14,284 bases of DNA, taken from positions 1 through 14,284 of the forward strand of contig CAZRBA010000103.1 of assembly GCA_964598255.1 (NCBI GenBank). The letters are read 5' to 3'. Positions 6,156 through 14,040 of this stretch are shown piece after piece (within the stretch, counting starts at the first letter, position 1; every line of letters starts with the position of its first letter). The translations under genes were made by a program, and so were the position numbers. This DNA comes from Caldithrix sp964598255. GTDB taxonomy: Bacteria > Calditrichota > Calditrichia > Calditrichales > Calditrichaceae. The notes under the pieces were generated by a model. That model saw nothing but the letters and a program-made list of their open reading frames with translations. It was not told the DNA's origin and searched no databases.

Positions 6156-6476
6156 TTTGTTTACCTCCTATCAAGTAAATTAATGTCAATTTTTTTTATC
6201 CTATCACCTTCAATGCTATTGTTCGTTGGGTTTTGAGATTTTTAAAATTTTTTAACTATTTTTTAGTTTTCAATCGCATGGTTATGTGACCTATATGTAA
6301 TAAAATCAAATAGAAGCAAAAGATATTTTTAACCGCAAATCTTTAGTGGAATATTCAAATTTACGGCAAAACATGCAGGCACGGCATTTATATTTTGGCC
6401 TTTAAGCCCCGATTATTTAAATTAAACAAAACGGTGTATGGTATGGTTTTTATTAATTAAAGGATACAATATTCGT
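6156..6476. other. 321-bp divergent intergenic region between flagellin and WbqC-like genes
   Basis: Very AT-rich. It must hold promoters for both genes. For flagellin, the minus strand carries TAAA (6404-6401), a 15-nt spacer and GCCG (6385-6382), matching the -35 and half of the -10 of sigma28 consensus; the rest of the -10 (ATAA) is absent. For the WbqC-like gene, AAAGGA (6459-6464) is the only ribosome-binding-like site. I see no gene or strong hairpin. Confidence 0.5.
6163..6169 (-). promoter_or_regulatory. Strong Shine-Dalgarno of flagellin
   Basis: AGGAGGT on the minus strand, ending 7 nt before the ATG at 6155. It is a full-strength site, as expected for an abundant protein, and it selects the first methionine over Met6. 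Confidence 0.8.
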
Positions 6477-7172
6477 ATGAATTTGGGAACATTTCGCCCG
6501 GCATTTCTTCCCGATTTGACTTATTTTTGGCAAATGGCCCAATGCAATGTAGCGGTTTTTACAGATCACCTGCCATTTAGCAAAGGTACTTCCGTTAACC
6601 GTTCGGCTGTGTTTCCGGATGCGCAAACAATTTTACGCGTACCGATTTTGCACAACAAAAACCGCAAACGCATATTCGAAACCGAAATCGATTACCATAG
6701 CGGATGGGCAGCCAAACATTTAAAAACGCTGCATCATTTTTTTCACAATTTACCGTTTGCTTATTATTACCTACCGGAACTCGAAGAGCTGTTTAACACC
6801 CGCTTTCTTTCTCTGGGCGATTTTTTGTTTGCATTACAGCAAAAGCTTGTGCGTTGGTTGTATTTGCCGGTACGGATGTTTCGTGCTAGCCAATCGGAAT
6901 TTGATTTTAGTGCCGAAGACCTAATTGATCTTTGGGCCAACCGAACGCATTGCCGAACCTATATGAGTCAGGCGGAAACATTTGAAAAAGGTTGGGTAAA
7001 GCCAAAGGCATTACAAGAAAAAGGAATTACACCTGCAATCTTTACCCCGATTCCCAACTCGCATTTATTAAAAAACTACCGGTCTGCGGTTATTTTAAAT
7101 TTTCTTTTGCAATTCGGTCCGGAAGCGGGTTTCATTATTCAACAATATTTACCGCCCGCAAAAGAAGCTTAA
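6477..7172 (+). CDS. WbqC-like family protein
   Basis: A 231-residue protein. The N-terminus (FRPAFLPDLTYFWQMAQC, about residues 5-22) parallels the WbqC signature Q-P-x-Y-L-P-W-L-G-Y-F with a following D-V-F-V-F segment; here QP is RP and the WLGYF core is diverged. The C-terminus (LLKNYRSAVILNFLLQFGPE) matches the family ending, in which a conserved helix precedes G-P. WbqC proteins are linked to surface polysaccharide and O-antigen loci, and their biochemical role is not well established. ATG 6477 is preferred because AAAGGA lies upstream and similarity starts there; an ATG at 6438 in the same frame has no binding site. It stands alone, convergent with the radical SAM gene. The call rests on partial motif match. 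Confidence 0.6.
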   Translation: MNLGTFRPAFLPDLTYFWQMAQCNVAVFTDHLPFSKGTSVNRSAVFPDAQTILRVPILHNKNRKRIFETEIDYHSGWAAKHLKTLHHFFHNLPFAYYYLPELEELFNTRFLSLGDFLFALQQKLVRWLYLPVRMFRASQSEFDFSAEDLIDLWANRTHCRTYMSQAETFEKGWVKPKALQEKGITPAIFTPIPNSHLLKNYRSAVILNFLLQFGPEAGFIIQQYLPPAKEA

Positions 7173-7207
7173 CCCGGCTAAGAACAAAATCGTTTTTTAC
7201 GTTAATA

Positions 7208-7230
7208 TTCAAAGTGGCTTTTGCTTTGAA
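7208..7230. terminator. Weak hairpin between convergent WbqC-like and radical SAM genes
   Basis: TTCAAAG (7208-7214) and CTTTGAA (7224-7230) form a 7-bp stem with a 9-nt loop, placed between two convergent stop codons. Neither direction has a good U-tract directly after the stem, although A-rich and T-rich runs surround it. It is a weak candidate for a shared terminator. Confidence 0.3.
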
Positions 7231-7241
7231 AAACAAAAAAA

Positions 7242-8867
7242 TTAAATATCAAAATGTATTTTATTTCCGTCCGCTCGTTGCACAAAACTTACCTTTTGCG
7301 CAAAAACTTCGAATAACCTGTATTGGAATCGTTGTAACGGAAAAAATTCCTTTCCGTTAAAAGCCAAAAGTCTCTTGTCCGTTAACAGGCGCTGCAAAAT
7401 TTGCAATCCCAAACGTTCTTTTCCCTTGCGCTTCATAGAATATTTTAACAGTACGCTTAGGGAGATGTCTTGATCAATATCCGACAAATGTTTGAGAAAA
7501 TTAATTATGCGGGCTAAAATAAACAAAGTATAAACCGCATCACGCTCCGATTTGTTCTTGCTTAGCCCTAAAGACGTTAAACGTCCCAAAACCCATGAAG
7601 GCTTTTCGAAATAGTCATGTTGACCAATGGGCATTTTAGGTGTGTAATAAAATGGAGAAACGCCAATTGTTAAAGGCAAGCGGCTTTGATATACAAGGGT
7701 ATCAATCATGGAACCCACCGTGTCACCGGGCAAACCGAGAATCTGATAGGATACCACACGCATTTTTAATCCGGCGGCCGCTTGCACTAAGTGCTCGAAT
7801 TTTTCAAAATGATAAGGGCGGCGTAAGCGGCGTAACAGAGATTCGTTTCTGCTAACCAAACTAATGTTTAAATCTCTGAATCCCGCGGCGTACATCTGTT
7901 CCAGCATAGGGGGATCCAAGCGGAAATAAGCAACACCGTTCATGGCCATAAAGCGAACATCTTGCATTGCAAATTCATTTTGCAACCGTTGCGTCAACAA
8001 ACGCATACGTTTTTGATCAAAGGTTAAATTATCATCTTCAAAATCGAATGCGGCGTAACCTTGTTTTACACGCAAATGCAATTCGTTTGCGATATTGTCC
8101 ACCGAACGCAAGCGAAAGCGTGATCCAAAGGTTTGGTGTACCGAGCAAAACGAACAACGGTAGGGGCAACTGCGCGATGAAACCACAAAACATAAGTTAC
8201 GTTTGGCATAGCGGTAACTTCGGGGATCGAAATCGGAAAAATCCGGAAAGGGAATTTCATCCGGCGGAAAATTTTCCTTTAGTCCGTTAAAGTGTAAGCC
8301 GCCATTTTCTTTAAAGCCCAAATTGGCGACCGACCTCCAGTTTTTATTACCCAGCCAAGCATTTACCAGTTCAACCAACGGGCGCTCGCCTTCACCGTAA
8401 ATCACAAAATCGACAAAAGGTTGGCTCAAAACCTCTTCTGGAACAGCCGAAACATGAGAGCCCCCCAACAAAACGGGCACGTTCAAATGTTTTTTTAACA
8501 ATCGGGCAACATGCAATGCCTGTGGTGCATAGGCGCTAAACAAAGCCGAAATGCCGACCAAATCCGGATTAAGTTGCGCCACGTCTTCGACAATGGTCTG
8601 CCAGGCAGCTCCGAAATGGTAATAATGGTAAAACGTAGAAAACGGACTGCGATCGGCCACCGGATAATACGCTTTCAAAAAGCTCAATTCCTTGGGCCAG
8701 GGGAGGGAATATTTGCCGTGTCCGTAATGATAGTCACGTACGGTTACGTGGACTTCCGGAAACCTGTCTTTAACAACCGCTTTTAAATAGGCCAAACCCA
8801 CCGGCTGCAAACGCACGGCTGTGGTGTAAAAATCTTCAATCGGCGGTTGGATTAAAACAATATGCAT
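7242..8867 (-). CDS. B12-binding-domain-type radical SAM protein
   Basis: A 541-residue enzyme. Residues about 1-165 form a Rossmann-like cobalamin-binding-type domain, with LLGGSHVSAVPEE and the FVIYGEGERPL ending typical of this class; the cobalt-ligating D-x-H-x-x-G is not seen. The radical SAM core has CPYRCSFC, giving the [4Fe-4S] cysteines Cys234, Cys238 and Cys241, then DFEDDNLTFD and QILGLPGDT (about 375-383). The C-terminal 150 residues are not recognised. Relatives catalyse methylation, ring formation or other modifications of lipids, pigments and antibiotics; the substrate here cannot be told. The start is taken as the second ATG (8867), because GAGAGGA (8880-8874) is 6 nt from it but directly abuts the upstream ATG at 8873. 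It is divergent from an ABC exporter, which may hint at an envelope or secondary-metabolite substrate. Confidence 0.88.
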   Translation of the reverse strand: MHIVLIQPPIEDFYTTAVRLQPVGLAYLKAVVKDRFPEVHVTVRDYHYGHGKYSLPWPKELSFLKAYYPVADRSPFSTFYHYYHFGAAWQTIVEDVAQLNPDLVGISALFSAYAPQALHVARLLKKHLNVPVLLGGSHVSAVPEEVLSQPFVDFVIYGEGERPLVELVNAWLGNKNWRSVANLGFKENGGLHFNGLKENFPPDEIPFPDFSDFDPRSYRYAKRNLCFVVSSRSCPYRCSFCSVHQTFGSRFRLRSVDNIANELHLRVKQGYAAFDFEDDNLTFDQKRMRLLTQRLQNEFAMQDVRFMAMNGVAYFRLDPPMLEQMYAAGFRDLNISLVSRNESLLRRLRRPYHFEKFEHLVQAAAGLKMRVVSYQILGLPGDTVGSMIDTLVYQSRLPLTIGVSPFYYTPKMPIGQHDYFEKPSWVLGRLTSLGLSKNKSERDAVYTLFILARIINFLKHLSDIDQDISLSVLLKYSMKRKGKERLGLQILQRLLTDKRLLAFNGKEFFPLQRFQYRLFEVFAQKVSFVQRADGNKIHFDI

Positions 8868-8905
8868 AACCATTCCTCTCGCGGCCGGCTGGGCCCGACT
8901 TTCTC

Positions 8906-8913
8906 CAAATGTA
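8906..8913 (-). promoter_or_regulatory. Candidate -7 element for the radical SAM gene (TAnnTTTG type)
   Basis: The minus strand reads TACATTTG, an exact match to TAnnTTTG, about 40 bp before the start codon at 8867. No matching TTG is evident about 20 bp upstream. The call rests on the single element and its position. Confidence 0.35.
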
Positions 8914-9052
8914 ACACTTCGGGTCCTTTGCGCATAAATGTTGTGCTTTTTTTGCTACTTGCTTTTTTGCGTTTTTTTGTATTTAAAATAGAAACTATTA
9001 CAACAATTTTCCAATTTAATGACTTATCGTGATAAAAAGTTGGCTTCATTTT

Positions 9053-9128
9053 GGGCGATGGCGTAAATTAGGCTTGCGCCCTGCATTCTGTCTGGGCCGA
9101 AGTAGGGACATAAAAATCCTACTAAGCC
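9053..9128 (+). ncRNA. Candidate structured 5' leader (three-way junction) of the ABC exporter operon
   Basis: Three nested stems can form. P1 is GGCTT (9071-9075) with AAGCC (9124-9128). P2 is GCCC (9078-9081) with GGGC (9094-9097). P3 is AGTAGG (9101-9106) with CCTACT (9118-9123), plus a G-U pair. P3 stacks directly on P1. An alternative stem GGGCG (9053-9057) with CGCCC (9077-9081) would exclude P2, which would allow a two-state switch. It lies 40 nt before the exporter start codon. It matches no riboswitch class I can recall, and short stems of this kind also arise by chance. Confidence 0.3.
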
Positions 9129-9167
9129 AAAGAATAAAAAACCTTTAACATATAAAACGGACAAGGA

Positions 9168-11120
9168 ATGAAACTCTATTTTAAAGTTCTCGGTTTTATT
9201 AAACCCTATTGGAAAGGTTTGATCCTTATTTTGTTTCTTACCGTTTCCTATGTAATTTTCAATAATTTGTCCATTTGGATTTCGGTGGATTTTGTTCGTC
9301 AGTTGTTTAGCCCGGCTTATGTTCATCAAACGGAACAAAGCGTAACGCCGCAAAAATCTCCCTCCGATTCTCTTAAAAAGGCCAAGCAAAAAAGCAGCGC
9401 ACTAAATAAAATCTCCGCCCTAAAAAACACGGGTAACGGTTTATACCAAAAAATCAACAACGGCATCAAATCGCTTATTTTACGTAAAAATCGTTACAAA
9501 ACGTTGCAACTGGTTTGTTTGGCTATTTTTTTGGCTTTTTTGTTAAAAAACATTTCCCAATACCTACGCAAATTGTTGCTCACCTACATTCGCGTTCGGG
9601 TTGTGGTCGATATTCGCAATTTGCTACACGGCAAACTCTTACGCCTGCCCCTTTCGTTTTTTCACGCGCATCATAGCGGCAAACTCACTTCCATTGTGTT
9701 TAACGATGTAAACGCCATCCAAAATGTTCTGAATCAGAGTTTTGGTAAAATTATTTTATCGCCGCTGCAAATTGCGGCTAACATCATCATCTTGCTCATG
9801 ATCAGCGTTAAATTATCTCTTTACACCTTTATTATTCTTCCGCTTAGTTTTTTTATCATTTACAAAATCGGACAAAGCATCCGCCGCCGCAGCCGCAGAG
9901 TATTCCAACAAATTGCCGATGTCATGCTTTCGTTTGAAGAAGCCGTTTCGGCCATTACCATCGTAAAAATTTTTACCAACGAAGAAAAAGAAGAAAAACG
10001 ATTTCGCAAAACAAACTACCTGTTTTTTAAAAAACTCTTCCGCGCCGAACGTCTTAAAATCGCCACCACACCAGTAAACGAAATTTTAATGGTACTCACA
10101 TTGATTGTCTTGTTGTGGATTGGCGGACGCATGGTTTACATGAACACCGGATTGCAAGCAGAAGATTTTGTCCGTTTCTTGGTCTTTTTGTTTGCCATGT
10201 TTAAACCCATTCAGGAGTTTTCCGGAGTTAATAATACCATTCAAACGGGAATGGCCGCAGCGGAGCGTATTATTAATATTCTGGAACAACCGGAAGAAAC
10301 CTATGATCCTCCTCGGGCAATCGAACTGAAAACATTTAAGGATCGTATTCAATACGAGCATGTATATTTTAAATACAATTCCGATGACGAATTCGGTCTA
10401 CAAGATGTGAACATTACGATCCGTCAGGGAGAAACCGTAGCCTTTGTCGGTCATAGCGGTGCCGGAAAAACAACGGTAGTGGATTTGCTTCCCCGCTTTT
10501 ACAATGTAGACAAGGGGCGTATTACCATTGACGGAAACGACATCCGCCAGATTAAATTACATGCCTTGCGCGGCATGATTGGCCTCGTTTCTCAAGAAAC
10601 GGTATTATTTAACGATACGATTCGGGCCAACATTGCCTACGGGTTAGAGAACGTAGACGAACAGGCCGTTATTCAGGCTGCCAAGGCGGCAAATGCCTGG
10701 GAATTCATTCAAAAATTCGAACTGGGCTTAGATACACACATCGGTCAGCACGGCATTAAACTTTCGGGCGGACAAAAGCAACGTTTGGCCATTGCCCGCG
10801 CCATTCTTAAAAATCCGCCGATTTTAATTTTGGACGAGGCCACATCTTCTTTGGATACCGAATCGGAACGCCTTGTACAAGAGGCTATTGATCAATTAAT
10901 GCAAAATCGCACAGTGCTTGTAATTGCCCACCGCTTATCCACCATTCGTAATGCCAATAAAATCGTGGTTATGGACGGCGGGCGCGTTGATCATATCGGT
11001 TCTCACCAAGAATTATACCAAAAGAGTGCTATTTACCGTACACTGTACGACAATCAACTTTTGGCCGGGCAGGAACCTAATCAATCGACAGATAAAAATA
11101 AAGGTCAGGAAGAAGCATGA
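9168..11120 (+). CDS. ABC exporter, fused membrane and ATPase domains (MsbA-like)
   Basis: A 650-residue half-transporter that would act as a homodimer in the inner membrane. The transmembrane domain spans about residues 10-350 with six predicted helices. The ATPase domain has Walker A GHSGAGKTT (428-436), Q-loop Gln476, signature LSGGQ (532-536), Walker B ILILDEA (553-559) and switch His588. Helices 1 and 2 are separated by a long polar, lysine- and serine-rich segment (about 50-110), much longer than in MsbA, making the protein some 65 residues larger than the usual 580-590. Homologues flip lipids, lipid A cores or peptides; the substrate is not determined here. Its stop overlaps the start of the DUF3108 gene by 4 nt (ATGA), so the two are coupled. 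AAGGA abuts the ATG, an unusually close spacing. Confidence 0.92.
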   Translation: MKLYFKVLGFIKPYWKGLILILFLTVSYVIFNNLSIWISVDFVRQLFSPAYVHQTEQSVTPQKSPSDSLKKAKQKSSALNKISALKNTGNGLYQKINNGIKSLILRKNRYKTLQLVCLAIFLAFLLKNISQYLRKLLLTYIRVRVVVDIRNLLHGKLLRLPLSFFHAHHSGKLTSIVFNDVNAIQNVLNQSFGKIILSPLQIAANIIILLMISVKLSLYTFIILPLSFFIIYKIGQSIRRRSRRVFQQIADVMLSFEEAVSAITIVKIFTNEEKEEKRFRKTNYLFFKKLFRAERLKIATTPVNEILMVLTLIVLLWIGGRMVYMNTGLQAEDFVRFLVFLFAMFKPIQEFSGVNNTIQTGMAAAERIINILEQPEETYDPPRAIELKTFKDRIQYEHVYFKYNSDDEFGLQDVNITIRQGETVAFVGHSGAGKTTVVDLLPRFYNVDKGRITIDGNDIRQIKLHALRGMIGLVSQETVLFNDTIRANIAYGLENVDEQAVIQAAKAANAWEFIQKFELGLDTHIGQHGIKLSGGQKQRLAIARAILKNPPILILDEATSSLDTESERLVQEAIDQLMQNRTVLVIAHRLSTIRNANKIVVMDGGRVDHIGSHQELYQKSAIYRTLYDNQLLAGQEPNQSTDKNKGQEEA

Positions 11121-11956
11121 TCCGTAAAGGAATGTATTTTGCCGCTGTTGTTTTGTTTATGTTTATCGCAATGCGATCTGTTCCGGCTATGGCTCAAAAT
11201 CCGTCCCGGCCGGACAGCAGCGGGATCGATTCCATCCTTTTTCGGCCATTCCGCGTGGGAGAACGCCTTATTTTCCGCCTGCGCTACGGATTCGTTAAAG
11301 CTGGCATGGCCGAGATGCGCGTCATGGACGACAAGGACAGTTTGCTGCATATTCAGTCCACAGCACGCAGCAGCGGTGCCTTCGATTGGTTCTACAAAGT
11401 ACGCGATGTGGTTAATACCTATGTAAACGCTCGTACGCTACTGCCCGTACGTTTCGAAAAGCTACTGCGCGAGGGCAGCTATATGGCCGATACCTACGTA
11501 GATTATTTTCAGAACGATTCTCTGGCTAAAATTACCTACATTCGTTATAAAAAGAAAAACCGTATCCGTAAAAAATCGCAATATGACGTTAAAATTCCTC
11601 CGGGCGTTTTCGATGCCCTTTCGGCTCTTTATTTTGTTCGTACTCTTTCCTTGGAACCTGGTAAGCCGGTATTTATTACCAGCCATGAAAAGAAAAAGGT
11701 ATACAAATTAAGAATCAAAGTGTACCCCAAAGAAACCATCACGGTTAAAGCGGGTACTTTCCGTTGCTTACGCATCGAACCGTTGTTGGCCGGTGAAGGT
11801 ATTTTTAAACACGAAGGAAGGCTGAATATTTGGCTTACGGACGATCCATATAAAATTCCCGTACAAATGACCACCAAAGTTATTGTGGGGCATATTACGG
11901 CGGAACTGGTAAAAATGGAAGGGGTGCCAAAAAAAATTCCGGCACGAATAAAATAG
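11117..11956 (+). CDS. DUF3108 domain-containing secreted protein
   Basis: A 279-residue protein with a Sec signal peptide: basic start MIRK, hydrophobic core, probable cleavage after AMA at residue 26. The DUF3108 domain follows from about residue 46, opening with VGERLIFRLRYGFVKAGMAE and ending with the family's RLNIWLTDDPYKIPVQM and a VIVGHITAEL strand (about 235-265). Members are periplasmic or outer-membrane-associated beta proteins of unknown function, found in many Gram-negative and FCB bacteria. Its start overlaps the exporter stop (ATGA, 11117-11120), with AGGAAG 4 nt upstream. An operon with an MsbA-like exporter suggests it handles or anchors the exported lipid or polymer, but this is inference. 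Confidence 0.8.
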   Translation: MIRKGMYFAAVVLFMFIAMRSVPAMAQNPSRPDSSGIDSILFRPFRVGERLIFRLRYGFVKAGMAEMRVMDDKDSLLHIQSTARSSGAFDWFYKVRDVVNTYVNARTLLPVRFEKLLREGSYMADTYVDYFQNDSLAKITYIRYKKKNRIRKKSQYDVKIPPGVFDALSALYFVRTLSLEPGKPVFITSHEKKKVYKLRIKVYPKETITVKAGTFRCLRIEPLLAGEGIFKHEGRLNIWLTDDPYKIPVQMTTKVIVGHITAELVKMEGVPKKIPARIK

Positions 11957-11957
11957 A

Positions 11958-11969
11958 AATAGCGCTATT
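11958..11969. repeat. 12-bp palindrome at the convergent stop codons
   Basis: AATAGCGCTATT spans the 8-bp gap between the DUF3108 stop and the stop of the next minus-strand gene, and includes that gene's TAG. It is too short for a terminator stem and has no U-tract. It is noted only because nothing else separates two convergent genes. Confidence 0.3.
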
Positions 11970-12891
11970 GCGTTTTGGGCTTTGCCGCGGTTTTTGGCGG
12001 TTTGCGTTTTTTGCGGTAGCGGGCAAACAAAGCCGGATCCAATTGTTCCATATAGGTTTCTTCGTCCAAAATAACACCAGTTTTTTCTTTGAGAAACAAA
12101 CGGGTATACTCAGCCACAAATAAACAGCGCACAAAATGACGATAACGTTCGGCCGTGGTATATTTTACGCGTATAATACGTTCGTTTTGCTCCTTTTGAA
12201 CCATCAGTTTATAAAAACGATCGTCCCGATCAAAAACCAAAAAATTGCGGTACCAGGCCTCAAAAGGCAATAGCCAGGCAGCGGCGTTTTTTCGGCTGGT
12301 TTGCGAATACAGCCGACCAAATAAAAGCTTGAATTGCGAAAGATACAAATCGTCTTCGTATAATTGATCTGCAGCCAAAAACAAATTTTCGGTTAACAAG
12401 GCAACCGCCGAACGTTGTTCCCCGAGTTCCAGATAAACATGTCCTAAAAATATACGCCCCTCCACGCTCTCAAAATTCTGCTGTAGATAGGACGTTAACG
12501 CTTCTCCGGCCTTTTGGTAATTTTGCAGAAAATAATTAAAAACGCCATGTAACAAATTGTTGTCTTTTTCGCGATCGGTAAATTGATTCAAATAAATCTT
12601 TTTAAGCAAATTTAAAAACAACGCATACGTATATTGATGAATTTGCCGTTCCAAAAATCGGTGTCGAATTTTATAAAAGGCGGTAAGTAATTTTTCTGAG
12701 GTGTCGATTCGGGGTGCATCTACCTCGCGGAGTAGCCGCCGTATTTCCTTAATAATTCCCGCAAATTCAACTTTGGCCGTAATTTGATAATAGGATTCCC
12801 ATTGCCCTAAAGCTTTGTCAAATTCAAAATTAAAAAACAACTGTTCCGCATCGTGCAATAAAGAATCAAAACGATCCCACAATGTGGCCAT
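11965..12891 (-). CDS. Uncharacterised helical-repeat (TPR-like) protein
   Basis: A 308-residue protein that I do not recognise. It looks wholly alpha-helical with no signal peptide or membrane segment, so it is probably cytoplasmic. Residues about 112-180 resemble paired TPR helices (FNYFLQNYQKAGEALTSYLQ, then GRIFLGHVYLELGEQRSAVA), with a bulky aromatic and small-residue pattern but no strict consensus. The first 100 residues form another helical segment rich in Trp, Phe and Tyr. The last 15 residues are strongly basic and proline-rich (RKKRKPPKTAAKPK), which could bind nucleic acid or be a flexible tail. AAAGGA lies upstream of the ATG. It is preceded by the diguanylate cyclase gene on the same strand, 78 bp away, but a candidate promoter lies between them, so co-transcription is uncertain. 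Confidence 0.7.
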   Translation of the reverse strand: MATLWDRFDSLLHDAEQLFFNFEFDKALGQWESYYQITAKVEFAGIIKEIRRLLREVDAPRIDTSEKLLTAFYKIRHRFLERQIHQYTYALFLNLLKKIYLNQFTDREKDNNLLHGVFNYFLQNYQKAGEALTSYLQQNFESVEGRIFLGHVYLELGEQRSAVALLTENLFLAADQLYEDDLYLSQFKLLFGRLYSQTSRKNAAAWLLPFEAWYRNFLVFDRDDRFYKLMVQKEQNERIIRVKYTTAERYRHFVRCLFVAEYTRLFLKEKTGVILDEETYMEQLDPALFARYRKKRKPPKTAAKPKTQ

Positions 12892-12918
12892 TAATTTTTC
12901 CTTTAATTCGTTTCCGGA

Positions 12919-12949
12919 AAAAGATACTTTGAAAACCGATTTTATTCAA
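12919..12949 (-). promoter_or_regulatory. Candidate promoter of the helical-repeat gene (TTG-N20-TATCTTTT)
   Basis: On the minus strand TTG (12949-12947) and TATCTTTT (12926-12919) are 20 nt apart. That fits the spacing of Bacteroidota -33/-7 promoters (TTG, about 19-21, TAnnTTTG) with one mismatch in the last base. It ends 27 bp before the ATG at 12891. Confidence 0.4.
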
Positions 12950-12969
12950 CCTTTGCCCGATAAAGATAG

Positions 12970-13935
12970 CTATTTTTTAAAGATGATTATTTGATTGCGA
13001 CCGTTATTTTTTGCCTGGTACAACGCCTGATCAGCCTGATGGATGACTTGTTGCGGAGATTGTACCTGCCGCGTATCGGATACACCGGCGCTAAAGGTTA
13101 TTTTGATTTGCGCGTTACCCGCCCTAATTACCATATTCCGGGCCAGTTTTAGCAATCGATTGACAAACAAATACATTTTCCGCGCATCCATGTGCGTGGA
13201 AATCAAAGCAAATTCCTCGCCGCCGTAACGGAAGGCAAAATCCTGTTCTTTACGTAAATTGCGCAATAAAAGAGCAGACAATTCTTGTAACACCTTATCC
13301 CCTGCTTCGTGTCCGTAACGGTCGTTTACCCGTTTAAAATGATCGATATCCAAAATGGCAAAAGAAAAATGTTCGTTAGCGGTCAAATACAAATGCCACA
13401 AATTTTCCACAATCGTATTCATGGAGCGGCGATTTAAAAGCCGCGTTAAAGGATCGGTTTGCGATTCCAGACGCATGCGTTCGTTTTCTAGCAACAAATC
13501 GGAAGTAACGCTACTAAGGGCGCTTAATTTATCAACCGGACGAATGATATTTTGAAAACGACGGTTGGCTTTAATCAAATAGGTCTTTAATTCCCGATCT
13601 TCTATGGGTAAATGCAGCAAATAATTAACATGCGCTTTGTTGATGGCTTGCTCGAGCGTGTTCAAACGGACGGAATCGGTTAGCATAATGCGTTGCGTCC
13701 AAGTATGGTAATGCATAACCGAGCGCAAAAAATCGATGCCCTTTAAATCATCGGTAATGATGGCAATGGCACACGGCGATTTCTCAATAAAGGTTAAATC
13801 TTGTAATTCGGCTAAGAATTGAATTTCCCGAAAGCGAATACCGAATTCATGCAATTTTTCGGCCAAAACAGATTGGAATGGATGCGCGGAGCGGTACAAA
13901 ACCACTTGTTGCGGTAGGTGAGATACGGTAGTCAT
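12970..13935 (-). CDS. Diguanylate cyclase (GGDEF) with degenerate receiver-like N-terminus
   Basis: A 321-residue protein. Residues about 8-128 resemble a response-regulator receiver: IAIITDD (57-63) near the acceptor site and IMLTDS (83-88) for the conserved Thr/Ser. The invariant lysine before proline is missing (LLHLP, 106-110), so it is a degenerate receiver unlikely to be phosphorylated normally. The GGDEF domain starts at SQTDPLTRLLNRR (158-170), has the FSFAILDIDHFKRVND metal-binding block (190-205), and the active-site GGEEF at 238-242. The product-inhibition I-site would be R-x-x-D; here it is KEQD (229-232), so feedback by c-di-GMP may be weak. It makes the second messenger c-di-GMP from two GTP, favouring sessile life. 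GGAAGG precedes the ATG by 5 nt. Confidence 0.92.
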   Translation of the reverse strand: MTTVSHLPQQVVLYRSAHPFQSVLAEKLHEFGIRFREIQFLAELQDLTFIEKSPCAIAIITDDLKGIDFLRSVMHYHTWTQRIMLTDSVRLNTLEQAINKAHVNYLLHLPIEDRELKTYLIKANRRFQNIIRPVDKLSALSSVTSDLLLENERMRLESQTDPLTRLLNRRSMNTIVENLWHLYLTANEHFSFAILDIDHFKRVNDRYGHEAGDKVLQELSALLLRNLRKEQDFAFRYGGEEFALISTHMDARKMYLFVNRLLKLARNMVIRAGNAQIKITFSAGVSDTRQVQSPQQVIHQADQALYQAKNNGRNQIIIFKK

Positions 13936-14040
13936 AACGCCTTCCGAAAATAAAACCCTAAGCCAAACGGAATTATCAACTCCGAACGATTGTTTTCCGG
14001 CCTCTTAAAACGCCAACATTCCGCTGGAAATCCCTTTTCG

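Larger units (their letters stand above)
8868..9167. other. 300-bp divergent intergenic region between radical SAM and ABC exporter genes
   Basis: The left part (8880-8900) is notably GC-rich, with GGCCGGC and GGGCCC palindromes beside the radical SAM ribosome binding site. The centre (8940-9020) is AT-rich and the right part holds a structured leader candidate. A 65-codon frame on the minus strand (9049-8852) was considered and rejected. Confidence 0.5.

Noticed and set aside
6372..6404. Possible sigma54 (GGCACG) or sigma28 (TAAA-N15-GCCG) promoters between the flagellin and WbqC-like genes
   Set aside because: The sigma54-like match lacks the GC dinucleotide of the -12 element, and the sigma28-like match has only half of the -10. 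Too weak to call as separate features.
6438..6476. Alternative upstream ATG for the WbqC-like gene
   Set aside because: No ribosome binding site precedes 6438, and family similarity begins after 6477.
8852..9049. 65-codon minus-strand frame upstream of and overlapping the radical SAM start, which could be a small peptide substrate
   Set aside because: No ribosome binding site precedes its ATG or the internal ATG. Its composition is low-complexity Lys/Ser and it overlaps the radical SAM start out of frame. No Cys-rich or leader-core pattern is seen, apart from a single Cys near the end.
12961..12985. AT-rich short palindrome (AGATAGCTATTT region) at the diguanylate cyclase stop as a terminator
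   Set aside because: The stem is too short and AT-rich to be an intrinsic terminator, and no U-tract follows it in the leftward direction.
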